Positions 8,654 through 16,567 of a stretch of DNA of 64,000 nucleotides are shown here, piece after piece (position 1 is the stretch's first letter; every line of letters starts with the position of its first letter). The stretch spans positions 3,112,001 to 3,176,000 of the forward strand of contig NC_015677.1 of the NCBI RefSeq assembly GCF_000215705.1. The letters run 5' to 3'. A program made the position numbers and the translations under genes. The notes below the pieces were generated by a model, which saw only the letters and a list, made by a program, of their open reading frames with translations, was not told where the DNA came from and did not search any database. Source of the stretch: Ramlibacter tataouinensis TTB310 (GTDB taxonomy: Bacteria; Pseudomonadota; Gammaproteobacteria; Burkholderiales; Burkholderiaceae_C).

Positions 8654-9586
8654 ATGCGCATCACCCTCCGCCAGATCGAGGCGTTCTACTGGACGGCCAA
8701 GCTCGGGAGCATCCACGCCGCGGCGGACCACCTGAACTTCAGCCAGCCCGCCCTGTCCTCCCGGGTCAAGGAGCTGGAAGGCGCGCTGAACATGGAGCTG
8801 TTCTCGCGCAAGAACCAGCGCGTGCAGCTCACCCCGGCCGGCCGCAACGCGCTGGCACATGCAGAGCGCGTGCTCAACGCCGCGCAGGATTTCGCGCGGC
8901 TGGGCGGAGCGGTGCCGCCGCTGGAGGGCGTGCTGCGGCTGGGTTCGGACGAATCCACGGCGATGCTGGCGCTGACCGAGGTGTTGAGCCAGTTGAAGCT
9001 GCGCCACCCGAAACTGATCGTGGAACTCAGCATCGACGTGGGCGCGGTGCTGATCGAAAAATTGCGCAAGCGGGAATTGGACATCGCGCTGCATACCAAC
9101 CCCGGCGCGGCCTCGCATGTCATCGACGAGATGCTCGGCTGGGAGGAATTCCAATGGGTGGCCGCGCGCGCGATGCAGATCCCCGAAGGCGAGTTCATCC
9201 CCTCGCTGGCGACCGGCCTGCCGATCGTCACCAACTCGCCGCCGTCGACGCTGAACAGCCTGGTGCGCAAGTGGCTGCAAAGCGGCGGCCAGGAGTTCGA
9301 CGGCGTGAACTCATGCAATTCGCTGCAGCTGATGCTGCAGCTGGTGCGCGCCGGCCATGCGATCGCCGTCCTGCCGGTACCCTTGGTGCGCGAGCACCTG
9401 GCCACCGGCGAACTGCGCATCCTGCAGGCCCGGCCGCACATCCCGCTGGCGCCCTACTACGCCTCGTACCTGAAGGACTCGGGCGGGCGCAGCGTGGCGG
9501 CGGTGGTGGAGATCGCGCGCTCGGTGCTGGAGAAGGTGCGCTTCTTCACGCGCATCGCGGAGCCGGAAGCCGCCACGGCCTCGTAG
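8654..9586 (+). CDS. LysR-family transcriptional regulator
   Basis: A 310-residue LysR protein: helix-turn-helix at residues 3-60 (LRQIEAFYWTAKLGSIHAAA, LNMELFSRKNQRVQLTPAG) and substrate-binding domain from about residue 90. The ATG at 8654 gives the usual family N-terminus; a TTG nine bases upstream is better spaced from a G-rich stretch and remains possible. It is divergent from the amidase gene and stops five bases before the convergent end of a Bug receptor gene. By position it probably controls the amidase, the rraA-Bug pair, or both. Confidence 0.88.
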   Translation: MRITLRQIEAFYWTAKLGSIHAAADHLNFSQPALSSRVKELEGALNMELFSRKNQRVQLTPAGRNALAHAERVLNAAQDFARLGGAVPPLEGVLRLGSDESTAMLALTEVLSQLKLRHPKLIVELSIDVGAVLIEKLRKRELDIALHTNPGAASHVIDEMLGWEEFQWVAARAMQIPEGEFIPSLATGLPIVTNSPPSTLNSLVRKWLQSGGQEFDGVNSCNSLQLMLQLVRAGHAIAVLPVPLVREHLATGELRILQARPHIPLAPYYASYLKDSGGRSVAAVVEIARSVLEKVRFFTRIAEPEAATAS

Positions 9587-9591
9587 CCAGG

Positions 9592-10563
9592 TTACTGCGG
9601 TTCGACGCCGGCGGCCTTGAGGATGCGGCCGTACTCGGCGGAGTCCTTGCGGATCATCTCCGCCATCTCCTGCGGCGTGCCGCCGATCGGGTCGAGACTG
9701 ATGTCGGCGAACTGCTTGCCCATGTCAGCCTTCAGCCCCTTGTTCAGCTCCGCGTTGAGGCGGTCGACAGCGGGCTTGGGCGTGCCCGCCGGCACGACCA
9801 GGCCGATCCAGGTGATCGATTCGTAGCCCGGGACCCCGGCCTCAGCCACGGTCGGCAGGTCGGGGAGCAGGGGCGACCGCTTGGCGCTGGTGATCGCCAA
9901 GGCGCGCAGTTTGCCGTCCTTTTCCCTGGCGTAGGGCAACGCCGTCGGCGAGGTCTCGAACATGGTCTGGATCTGGCCGCCCAGCAGGTCGTTCAGAGCC
10001 GGGGCGCCGCCCTTGTAGGGCACGTGCAGCACGTTGACGCCCGTCGCCGTGGCGAACTGGCGCGCGGCGATGTCCTGCCCGGTGCCGATGCCGGCGTTGC
10101 CCATGGTGATCTTGTTCGGCTGCGCCTTGGCCAGCGCGACCAGTTCCTGCACGCTCTTGGCCGGCAGCGAGGGATGGACCAGCAGGATGTTGGGCTGGTT
10201 CACCAGGCGGATCACCGGCGCGAAGTCCTTGAAGGGATCGAAGCCGGTCTTCTTGTACAGGTGCATGTTGGCCGCCAGCACGCCCGAGCTCGAGACGAAC
10301 AGCGTGTGGCCGTCGGCCGGCGACTTGGCGGCGATCTCCGCGCCGATGTTGCCGGACGCGCCGGCACGGTTGTCGACCACCACCGGCTGGCCGAGCGACT
10401 CCGTGAGGCGCTTGGCGACAGCGCGCGCCACCATGTCCACGCTGCCGCCGGCCGGGAAGGGCACGATGATCTTGAGGGGCCCCGTCGGGTAGGCCTGGGC
10501 GGACGCGCCCCCGGCGGCGAGGAGCGCGAGCAGGAGGAGGCTGCGACGCACGCAATCGATCAT
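9592..10563 (-). CDS. Bug-family periplasmic solute receptor
   Basis: A secreted receptor of 323 residues. The signal peptide is short and Leu-rich (RRSLLLLALLAAGGASAQA). Bug motifs are YPTGPLKIIVPFPAGGSVD, NRAGASGNIGAEIAAKSPADG and the GGAPALNDLLGGQIQ segment of the second lobe. It is the second gene of a two-gene unit, 41 bp downstream of the RraA-like gene. No TctAB membrane genes are nearby. It differs clearly from the receptor at 5087, suggesting a different ligand or affinity rather than a recent duplicate. Confidence 0.92.
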   Translation of the reverse strand: MIDCVRRSLLLLALLAAGGASAQAYPTGPLKIIVPFPAGGSVDMVARAVAKRLTESLGQPVVVDNRAGASGNIGAEIAAKSPADGHTLFVSSSGVLAANMHLYKKTGFDPFKDFAPVIRLVNQPNILLVHPSLPAKSVQELVALAKAQPNKITMGNAGIGTGQDIAARQFATATGVNVLHVPYKGGAPALNDLLGGQIQTMFETSPTALPYAREKDGKLRALAITSAKRSPLLPDLPTVAEAGVPGYESITWIGLVVPAGTPKPAVDRLNAELNKGLKADMGKQFADISLDPIGGTPQEMAEMIRKDSAEYGRILKAAGVEPQ

Positions 10564-10604
10564 GGATGTCTCCTAGTGGTTCAGGGATGGGGAAGGCACG
10601 GCAG

Positions 10605-11291
10605 TCAGGTCCTGGCCGCCTGTTTCTGCTTCTCGATGGTTTCGAGGATCACCTTCGTGGTCCCCATGATGTCGGGGTACTTCTCGCCGGCGTCGATGCG
10701 GGCCAGGGTGTGCTTCTCGTCCCTCATCATCTGCAGCGCGCGGTGCGCCGAATACTCGATGTCGGAGGGCGGCATCACCAGCACGCCGTTCTCGTCGGCC
10801 AGGATGGCGTCGCCCGGGTTCACGGCCACGCCGCCGCAGGTGACGGGGATGCCGAACTCGCCGCCCAGCCCCAGGGTCTTGACCGTGACGCAGGAGGTAC
10901 CGCGGGACCAGACCGGCACGCCATACTGGCGCAGCTCGCCGAGGTCGGTCACCAGCCCGTCCACCACGATGCCCGCGACTCCCGCGGCGCGCGCCGCATA
11001 GGCGACCGCGCCGCCGAGCGAGGCGATGGACATGTCGCCGCAGCGGTCGATCACGATGAAGTCGCCGGGCCGCGCCTGGCCCACGGCGTAGTGCACCATC
11101 GCGCCGTCCATGCCCGGCATGCGGATGGTGAGGGCGGTGCCGGCCACGCGGCGATCCTGGAAATGGGCCCGGATCTCCGGGCTCATGAAGCCCGTGTAGC
11201 GGAAGTGGCCGATCACCGCGGGCTCGGCCTGCACCAGCAGCTCCAGCAGCTGGGGGTCTACGGCAGGCGGAAGGGGATTGAGGACGTACAT
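10605..11291 (-). CDS. RraA-like / 4-hydroxy-4-methyl-2-oxoglutarate aldolase family protein
   Basis: A 228-residue protein of the RraA/HMG-CHA aldolase family, which includes class II pyruvate aldolases, oxaloacetate decarboxylases and the RNase E inhibitor RraA. Visible core: PGDFIVIDRCGD, then a glycine-alanine-rich helix, then GIVVDGLVTDLGELRQYGVP and VWSRG. In aldolase members the matching segment is usually DGxxRD, with the Arg and Asp forming the D-X20-R-D active site; here the arginine position is threonine (DGLVTD). So the fold is clear, but aldolase activity is doubtful or altered. It is followed by a Bug receptor gene in the same direction, placing it in the dicarboxylate island. 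Confidence 0.82.
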   Translation of the reverse strand: MYVLNPLPPAVDPQLLELLVQAEPAVIGHFRYTGFMSPEIRAHFQDRRVAGTALTIRMPGMDGAMVHYAVGQARPGDFIVIDRCGDMSIASLGGAVAYAARAAGVAGIVVDGLVTDLGELRQYGVPVWSRGTSCVTVKTLGLGGEFGIPVTCGGVAVNPGDAILADENGVLVMPPSDIEYSAHRALQMMRDEKHTLARIDAGEKYPDIMGTTKVILETIEKQKQAART

Positions 11292-11374
11292 CGAAAGCCC
11301 TGAGGCTCGGAAAAGAAAGTCCGGCCAATTTAGCGCTGCTCCGAGCAGGGGAAGGCGAGTTATCTGGACGGAAG

Positions 11375-11395
11375 TTGATCAGGTTTTTCGATCAA
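11375..11395. promoter_or_regulatory. Inverted repeat TTGATC-N9-GATCAA, candidate operator
   Basis: A perfect 6-bp inverted repeat with a 9-base spacer lies in the gap between the RraA-like gene (leftward) and the next Bug operon (rightward). The size fits a dimeric regulator site. No bound protein can be named; the two LysR regulators of the island are candidates. Confidence 0.3.
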
Positions 11396-11432
11396 ACCGG
11401 ACCTGTCCTGCTCAGCCAGCCGCCGAAAAGAA

Positions 11433-11531
11433 GGACTTTCCGCGCTTGCGCAGCAGTTCGCCGCGCACATCCGGGCCGAGCATGCGAAGTGGAGCGCCCT
11501 GATCCGCGAAGCCGACATCCGCATAGAGTAG
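11433..11531 (+). pseudogene. C-terminal remnant of a Bug-family receptor gene
   Basis: About 32 codons ending in TAG read as the last helix of a Bug protein (FAAHIRAEHAKWSALIREAD, then IRIE). Compare the end of the intact receptor just downstream, FEAFIAAEIDRWKQVAGAAD. Upstream the same frame loses resemblance within a few codons and meets a stop at 11376, so the rest of the gene is gone. It lies 31 bp before the intact Bug gene, consistent with a former tandem duplication or replacement. Confidence 0.7.
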
Positions 11532-11562
11532 GCACCCCGGAACCACACACAGGAGACAAGGC

Positions 11563-12534
11563 ATGAACAACCTCCCCCGCCGCGCCGTGCTGGCGCTCGC
11601 CATCGCCCTGCCCTTCGCGTCGTCGGCCCAGGCGCCGGCCTGGCCGGCCAAGCCCATCACGCTGGTGGTGGGCAGCGCGCCCGGAGGATCCAACGACACC
11701 TTCGCCCGCGCCATCGGCAAGCGGCTGCAGGACGCGCTGGGCCAGCCGGTGCTGGTGGAGAACAAGCCGGCCGGCGGCGGCGTGCTCGCCAACACCTTCG
11801 TGGCCAAGGCGCCGCCGGACGGCTACAGCCTGGTGGTGCTGTCGTCCACCTTCACCACCGGCGCGGCGATCCGCACCAACCTGCAGTACGACGCGGTCAA
11901 GAGCTTCAAGCCGGTGGCGCTGCTGGCCAAGGGACCGCTGCTGGTCACCGTGCCCGCCGACTCGCCCTACAAGACCATCGCCGAGCTGGTGGCCGCCGCC
12001 AAGGCCAGCCCCGGTAAGCTGAACTACGGCACTTCCGGCGCCGGCAGCATCAACCACTTCGCCACCGAGCTGTTCTCCGGCGCGGCCGGCATCCGCATGA
12101 CCCACGTGCCGTACAAGGGCATGGGGCCGGCCACCAACGACCTGATCGGCGGCCAGATCCAGGTGCTGGTGGCGAGCGCGCCCTCCATCCTGTCGCAGGT
12201 GCGCAGCGGCCGCGTGCGGGCGCTGGCGGTGACCACCGCCACGCGCTCGCCGGTGGCGCCCGAGCTGCCGGCGCTGGAGCAGTCCGGCTACAAGGGCAGC
12301 GCCAGCGAGCTGTGGTGGGGCGTGCTCGCCCCCGCGGGGACGCCGCAGCCGGTGGTGGACCGGCTGAATGCCGAGATCAGCAAGATCGTGCTGTCCGGCG
12401 AGATGAAGGAGTTCTTCCTGAAGGAAGGCGCCGAGCCCGCCCCCATGAAGCCGGCCCAGTTCGAGGCGTTCATCGCCGCCGAGATCGACCGCTGGAAGCA
12501 GGTGGCCGGGGCCGCCGACATCAAGCCCGAGTGA
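11563..12534 (+). CDS. Bug-family periplasmic solute receptor
   Basis: A secreted receptor of 323 residues with signal peptide (RRAVLALAIALPFASSAQA) and typical Bug motifs: WPAKPITLVVGSAPGGSND, the NKPAGGGVLANTFVAKAPPDG loop, YGTSGAGSINHFATELF and VPYKGMGPATNDLIGGQIQV. It starts a plus-strand operon: its stop overlaps the GTG start of the FMN/CitE gene (GTGA), and the CoA-transferase follows. The likely role is high-affinity binding of the acid that the CoA-transferase activates and the lyase cleaves. Confidence 0.92.
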   Translation: MNNLPRRAVLALAIALPFASSAQAPAWPAKPITLVVGSAPGGSNDTFARAIGKRLQDALGQPVLVENKPAGGGVLANTFVAKAPPDGYSLVVLSSTFTTGAAIRTNLQYDAVKSFKPVALLAKGPLLVTVPADSPYKTIAELVAAAKASPGKLNYGTSGAGSINHFATELFSGAAGIRMTHVPYKGMGPATNDLIGGQIQVLVASAPSILSQVRSGRVRALAVTTATRSPVAPELPALEQSGYKGSASELWWGVLAPAGTPQPVVDRLNAEISKIVLSGEMKEFFLKEGAEPAPMKPAQFEAFIAAEIDRWKQVAGAADIKPE

Positions 12535-14612
12535 GCGCGCCGGCCGTGACGAACCGGCTGCGCGGCATCCTGTCGCTGGAGGATTTCGAGGCGGCGGCCC
12601 GGCGCGTGCTGCCCAGGCCGATCTTCGGCTACGTGTCCGGCGGCTGCGAGACCGACGCCTCCCTGCACGGCAACCGTGCCGCGTTCGGCGAATACGGCTT
12701 CGTCACGCGCGTGCTGCAGGGCGTGGCGCAGCGCACGCAGGCGACGTCGCTGCTCGGACACAGCTGGTCGGCGCCGTTCGGCATCGCGCCCATGGGCATG
12801 TGCGCGCTCAGCGCCTACCGCGGCGACATCGTGCTGGCGCGGGCGGCGGCGGCGGCCAACATCCCCATGCTGTGCAGCGGCACCGGCCTGATCGCCCTGG
12901 AGGAAGTGCGGCAGGCCAACCGCGACGCCTGGTTCCAGGCCTACGTCCCCGGCGAGCCGCAACGCATCGAGGCGTTGATCGAGCGCGTCGCGCGTGCCGG
13001 GTACGGCACCCTGGTGATCACGGCCGGCACCGCCGTGTCCGGCAACCGCGAGAACCATGTGCGCGTGGGTTTCTCCAGCCCGCTGCGCCCGAGCGCGGCG
13101 CTCGCCTGGCAGGGCCTGACGCATCCGCGCTGGCTGGTCGGCACCGCGCTGCGCACGCTGCTGCGCCATGGCATGCCGCACTTCGAGAATTCGCAGGCCA
13201 CGCGCGGCGCGCCCATCCTCGCCCGCCATGCGGTTCGCGACTTCGGCGCCCGGGACCACCTGGGCTGGGAACACCTGCGCCTGATCCGCACGCTGTGGAA
13301 GGGCCGGCTGGTGGTCAAGGGGATCATGAACGCCGACGACGCGCGGCTGGCGCGCGACTGCGGCGCCGAAGGCATCATCGTCTCCAACCATGGCGGCCGC
13401 CAGCTCGACGGCGCGGTGTCGCCGCTGCGCGTGCTGCCCGCGGTGGTGGAGGCCGTGCCCGACACCCCGGTGATGATGGACGGCGGCATCCGCCGCGGCA
13501 ACGATGTCCTCAAGGCCATCGCGCTCGGAGCGGGCTTCGTCTTCGTCGGCCGCCCTTTCATCTACGCGGCCGCCGTCGCCGGCGAGGCGGGCGTGCGGCA
13601 TGCCATCGCCACCTTGCAGCAGGAGATCCATCGCAACATGGCCCTGCTGGGGATCACGCGGCTCGAGCAGGTGCGCCAGGGCCGCGTCGTGCCCGGTGAG
13701 AACACCGCTATCCTTGCCGCCACACCAGACGACCCGGCATCCATGAGAAGCAAGCTCTTCGTTCCCGGCTCGCGGCCGGAACTGTTCGCCAAGGCCCTGG
13801 CCGGCGAGGCCGATGCCGTCTCCATCGACCTCGAGGACGCCGTGCCCGAATCCCGCAAGGTGCAGGCACGCGAGGGCGTGGCCGCGTGGCTGCGCACACG
13901 GCCGGCGACCGGCGGCAGGCAGGTCATCGTCCGCGTCAACGCGATGGACACGCCGCATTTCGAAGCGGACCTCGCGGCGGTCGTGCAGCCCGGGCTGCAC
14001 GTGCTGAACCTGCCCAAGCCGCAGAGCCCGCAGGAGGTGCGTGCGGCCAGCGAGGCGATCGCGCGGGCCGAACGCGCCAACGGCGTCACCGATCCGGTGG
14101 GGCTGCTGCTCAACATCGAGACCTCGCGCGCCCTGCGCGAGGCGGCGGCCATCGCCTCGGCGGACCCGCGTGTCATGGGCCTGCAGGTCGGACTGGGCGA
14201 CCTGTTCGAGCCGCTCGGCATCGACCGCCAGGAACGCGCCGCGGTGCAGCATGTCCTGCTCGCGGTCCGCCTGGCCGCCGGCGAAGCCGGGGTCCCGGCC
14301 TTCGACGGCGCCTATGCCGACGTGCGCGACACCGAAGGCTACCTGGCGGAGGCGCAGCTGGCCCGCCGCCTGGGCTTTGCCGGCAAGACCTGCATCCACC
14401 CGAGCCAGGTGCCGCTGGCGAACGCCGCGTTCCGGCCGACCGACGCCGAGATCGCGCACGCCCTGAAGGTGAGCGCGGCGGCGGACGAGGCGCAGGCGCG
14501 CGGCCTGGGCGCCTGGCTGGTGGACGGCCGCATGATCGACCGCCCCTTCCTGCAGCGCGCGCAGGCGATCGTCGCCACCGCCCGCCGCCTGCGCCTGCTG
14601 CCCGACGCCTGA
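12531..14612 (+). CDS. Fusion-type protein: FMN alpha-hydroxyacid oxidase/dehydrogenase + CitE/HpcH-like lyase
   Basis: A single uninterrupted frame of 693 codons carries two complete enzymes. Residues 10-382 are an FMN-dependent alpha-hydroxyacid oxidase/dehydrogenase (lactate, glycolate or mandelate type), with Tyr34 (FGYVSGG), Tyr138, Lys263 (VVKGI) and the catalytic SNHGGRQLDG with His287 and Arg290. Residues 405-690 are a CitE/HpcH-type CoA lyase starting MRSKLFVPGSRPELF, with DLEDAVPE, VRVNAMDT, LNIETSRAL and GLGDLFEPLG (metal and substrate residues). A linker of about 20 residues joins them. Neither a stop codon nor a ribosome site precedes the internal ATG at 13743. The GTG start overlaps the receptor stop. 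Either a true bifunctional enzyme or two enzymes whose stop was lost; independent initiation at 13743 cannot be excluded. Confidence 0.82.
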   Translation: MSAPAVTNRLRGILSLEDFEAAARRVLPRPIFGYVSGGCETDASLHGNRAAFGEYGFVTRVLQGVAQRTQATSLLGHSWSAPFGIAPMGMCALSAYRGDIVLARAAAAANIPMLCSGTGLIALEEVRQANRDAWFQAYVPGEPQRIEALIERVARAGYGTLVITAGTAVSGNRENHVRVGFSSPLRPSAALAWQGLTHPRWLVGTALRTLLRHGMPHFENSQATRGAPILARHAVRDFGARDHLGWEHLRLIRTLWKGRLVVKGIMNADDARLARDCGAEGIIVSNHGGRQLDGAVSPLRVLPAVVEAVPDTPVMMDGGIRRGNDVLKAIALGAGFVFVGRPFIYAAAVAGEAGVRHAIATLQQEIHRNMALLGITRLEQVRQGRVVPGENTAILAATPDDPASMRSKLFVPGSRPELFAKALAGEADAVSIDLEDAVPESRKVQAREGVAAWLRTRPATGGRQVIVRVNAMDTPHFEADLAAVVQPGLHVLNLPKPQSPQEVRAASEAIARAERANGVTDPVGLLLNIETSRALREAAAIASADPRVMGLQVGLGDLFEPLGIDRQERAAVQHVLLAVRLAAGEAGVPAFDGAYADVRDTEGYLAEAQLARRLGFAGKTCIHPSQVPLANAAFRPTDAEIAHALKVSAAADEAQARGLGAWLVDGRMIDRPFLQRAQAIVATARRLRLLPDA

Positions 14613-14632
14613 GCCGACCCGGAGTCCCCACC

Positions 14633-15778
14633 ATGACCGCACGCGAAGCAGGACCGCTCAGCGGCGTCCGCGTCCTCGACCTCAGCGCCTACATCGCCGG
14701 CCCCTACGGCTGCACGCTGCTGGCGGACCAGGGCGCCGAGGTGATCAAGGTCGAGCCGCCCGCCGGCGACAACCTGCGCAAGTACCCGTCCACCCTGGAG
14801 GCGGAAAGCCGCGCCTTCCTGGGCGTCAACCGCGGCAAGCTCGGCGTGGTGCTGGACCTGAAGGACGCGCAGGACCTGCAGCGGCTGCTGGCCCTGGTGC
14901 GCAGCGCCGACGTGCTGGTGCACAACTTCCGCCCCAGCGTGCCGCCGCGGCTGGGCATCGCGTACGAACAGCTGCGGCCGATCAACCCGCGCCTGGTCTA
15001 CTGCGCCGTGACGGGCTACGGCGAGGCCGGGCCGCTGAAGGACAAGGCCGGCTTCGACCAGGTGCTGCAGACGATGACCGGGATGTGCACCCTGCAGGGT
15101 CCGCAGGGCGGCCCGCCGGAGATCCTGTATGGATCCGTGGTGGACTACTACGCGGCGGCGCTGGTGGCCGGCGGCGTTTCCTCCGCCCTGTACGAACGCG
15201 AGAAGAGCGGCGAGGGCCAGTACGTCGGCGTGTCGCTGCTGCGCTCCGCGCTGGCGATGCAGTCCGCGCGCATGGTGTGGAGCGAGGGCGAGCCGCGCGA
15301 AGTGGGGCGCGACATGCGCTCGGGCGGCATCACCGGCATCCACCCGACCGGCGAAGGCTACCTCTACATCTCCGCCAACACGCCGCACTTCTGGCAGGCG
15401 CTGTGCGAGAAGACGGGCCTGCACGAGCTGCTCACCGAACGCTACGACAGCGTGCGCAAGCGGGCACGGCACCAGCAGGAGATCGTCCCGCGGCTGCACG
15501 CCGCGCTGGCCGCGCGCACGGCGCTCGCGTGGGAGGCCCTGTTCGGCGAGGAAGTGCCCTGCGCCGCGGCGCGGTCCATCGAGGACATGTTCGATTTCCC
15601 GCAGGTGCGGGCCGAAGGCCTGGTCGGCGCGTTCGAGCATCCGGTGGTGGGCCGCTACCGCGGCTTCACGCGCGCCTGGCGCTTCGGCCGCACGCCCGGC
15701 AGCCAGCCCTTCGCCGCCCCGGCGCTGGACCAGCACGGCGATGCGGTGCGGGCGGAAGCCGACCGCTTGCGACCTTAA
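14633..15778 (+). CDS. Family III CoA-transferase (CaiB/BaiF)
   Basis: A 381-residue class III CoA-transferase, which moves CoA between carboxylic acids through an aspartyl-anhydride intermediate. Typical features: GVRVLDLSAYIAGPYGCTLL, ADQGAEVIKVEPP, NRGKLGVVLDLK and HNFRPSV; the catalytic aspartate is probably Asp142 in GFDQVLQTMTG. The ATG at 14633 has GGAG upstream. It follows the FMN/CitE gene by 20 bp. Together with the CitE-like domain this resembles the acyl-CoA activation plus lyase logic of itaconate or citramalate degradation. Its stop overlaps the stop of the convergent hypothetical gene by three bases. Confidence 0.9.
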   Translation: MTAREAGPLSGVRVLDLSAYIAGPYGCTLLADQGAEVIKVEPPAGDNLRKYPSTLEAESRAFLGVNRGKLGVVLDLKDAQDLQRLLALVRSADVLVHNFRPSVPPRLGIAYEQLRPINPRLVYCAVTGYGEAGPLKDKAGFDQVLQTMTGMCTLQGPQGGPPEILYGSVVDYYAAALVAGGVSSALYEREKSGEGQYVGVSLLRSALAMQSARMVWSEGEPREVGRDMRSGGITGIHPTGEGYLYISANTPHFWQALCEKTGLHELLTERYDSVRKRARHQQEIVPRLHAALAARTALAWEALFGEEVPCAAARSIEDMFDFPQVRAEGLVGAFEHPVVGRYRGFTRAWRFGRTPGSQPFAAPALDQHGDAVRAEADRLRP

Positions 15779-16392
15779 GGCCGACCCTGGGGCCGGTCCA
15801 ATGCGCCCGGGCGCACGGGGATCCCGTGGCCGCCCTTCTTCAGGAGCTCGACCTTGTCCTTGGCGGCTTCGACGCGGACCATGGCCCGGTGGTACTCGGC
15901 CGTCAGCTCCGCGTCGAACAGCGCGGATCCGGGTGACCGGCTGTTCACCGCCATCCACTTGACCCATTCGGACTCCAGCGCGCCCGCCAGGTCCTCGAGC
16001 GCCTCCTGCAGCAGCTGCTCGGGCAGCCGGCTGGACGAAGCCCCCGTCGAGCGCTGGATGGCCTGGGCCTGCATGTGGGCCACCACGCTGGCCGCGCCCC
16101 GCCCGCTCTTGCCGAAGACCGGCGTGTTGCCGGCAGGGTCCGGGGCCTGCGCCGCCGCCGCGGGATCGGTCTCCCTGGCGGCTCGCACGTACTTGTCCAG
16201 CAGCAGGTCGCAGTGCAGCCGCAGCGCATGCACCTCGTCGATCAGCGCGGCCGGCAAGGGCCCGCGGCCTTCCTTGTGAAGCTGCAAGGCGTCTTCCAGA
16301 CGCAGGCTGTGCGCCTGCAGGGCGCGGCGGCGCTCGCGCCACGTGTCGAAGGCGCGTTCTACCGCGTCCGCACGGGGATTTCCTGGGTCCAC
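15775..16392 (-). CDS. Hypothetical protein, helical
   Basis: I do not recognise this family. The likely protein is 205 residues from a GTG at 16392 (DPGNPRADAVERAFDTWRER). The frame stays open upstream, but that part reads as Arg/Gly-rich shadow of the esterase gene on the other strand. The sequence is charged and helix-prone (RRRALQAHSLRLEDALQLHK, EAAKDKVELLKKG), with no signal peptide or membrane segment. It is divergent from a PHB-depolymerase-like gene, so a granule-associated or helper role is conceivable, but nothing in the sequence proves it. Confidence 0.6.
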   Translation of the reverse strand: MDPGNPRADAVERAFDTWRERRRALQAHSLRLEDALQLHKEGRGPLPAALIDEVHALRLHCDLLLDKYVRAARETDPAAAAQAPDPAGNTPVFGKSGRGAASVVAHMQAQAIQRSTGASSSRLPEQLLQEALEDLAGALESEWVKWMAVNSRSPGSALFDAELTAEYHRAMVRVEAAKDKVELLKKGGHGIPVRPGALDRPQGRP

Positions 16393-16567
16393 GTTTTTTC
16401 TATGTCCTTGCCAAAAGTGTACAGACCTTGCTGCGGTAACTTTTTTTGTCTCTCCCGCCGAGCCACACCGACTGTTTCCTCTGTGTGCCTTGCGCGGGCC
16501 GCCGCCGGGCCCAACTGCGTTGCTCGTCCGCTTGCTCCGGCGCGGCCTGCCTTTTCCAGAAAGAACC

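Noticed and set aside
12288..14642. Long open frame on the minus strand opposite the FMN/CitE gene
   Set aside because: His/Arg/Gly-rich sequence with no domain; a typical high-GC shadow of the plus-strand gene, which has clear enzyme motifs.
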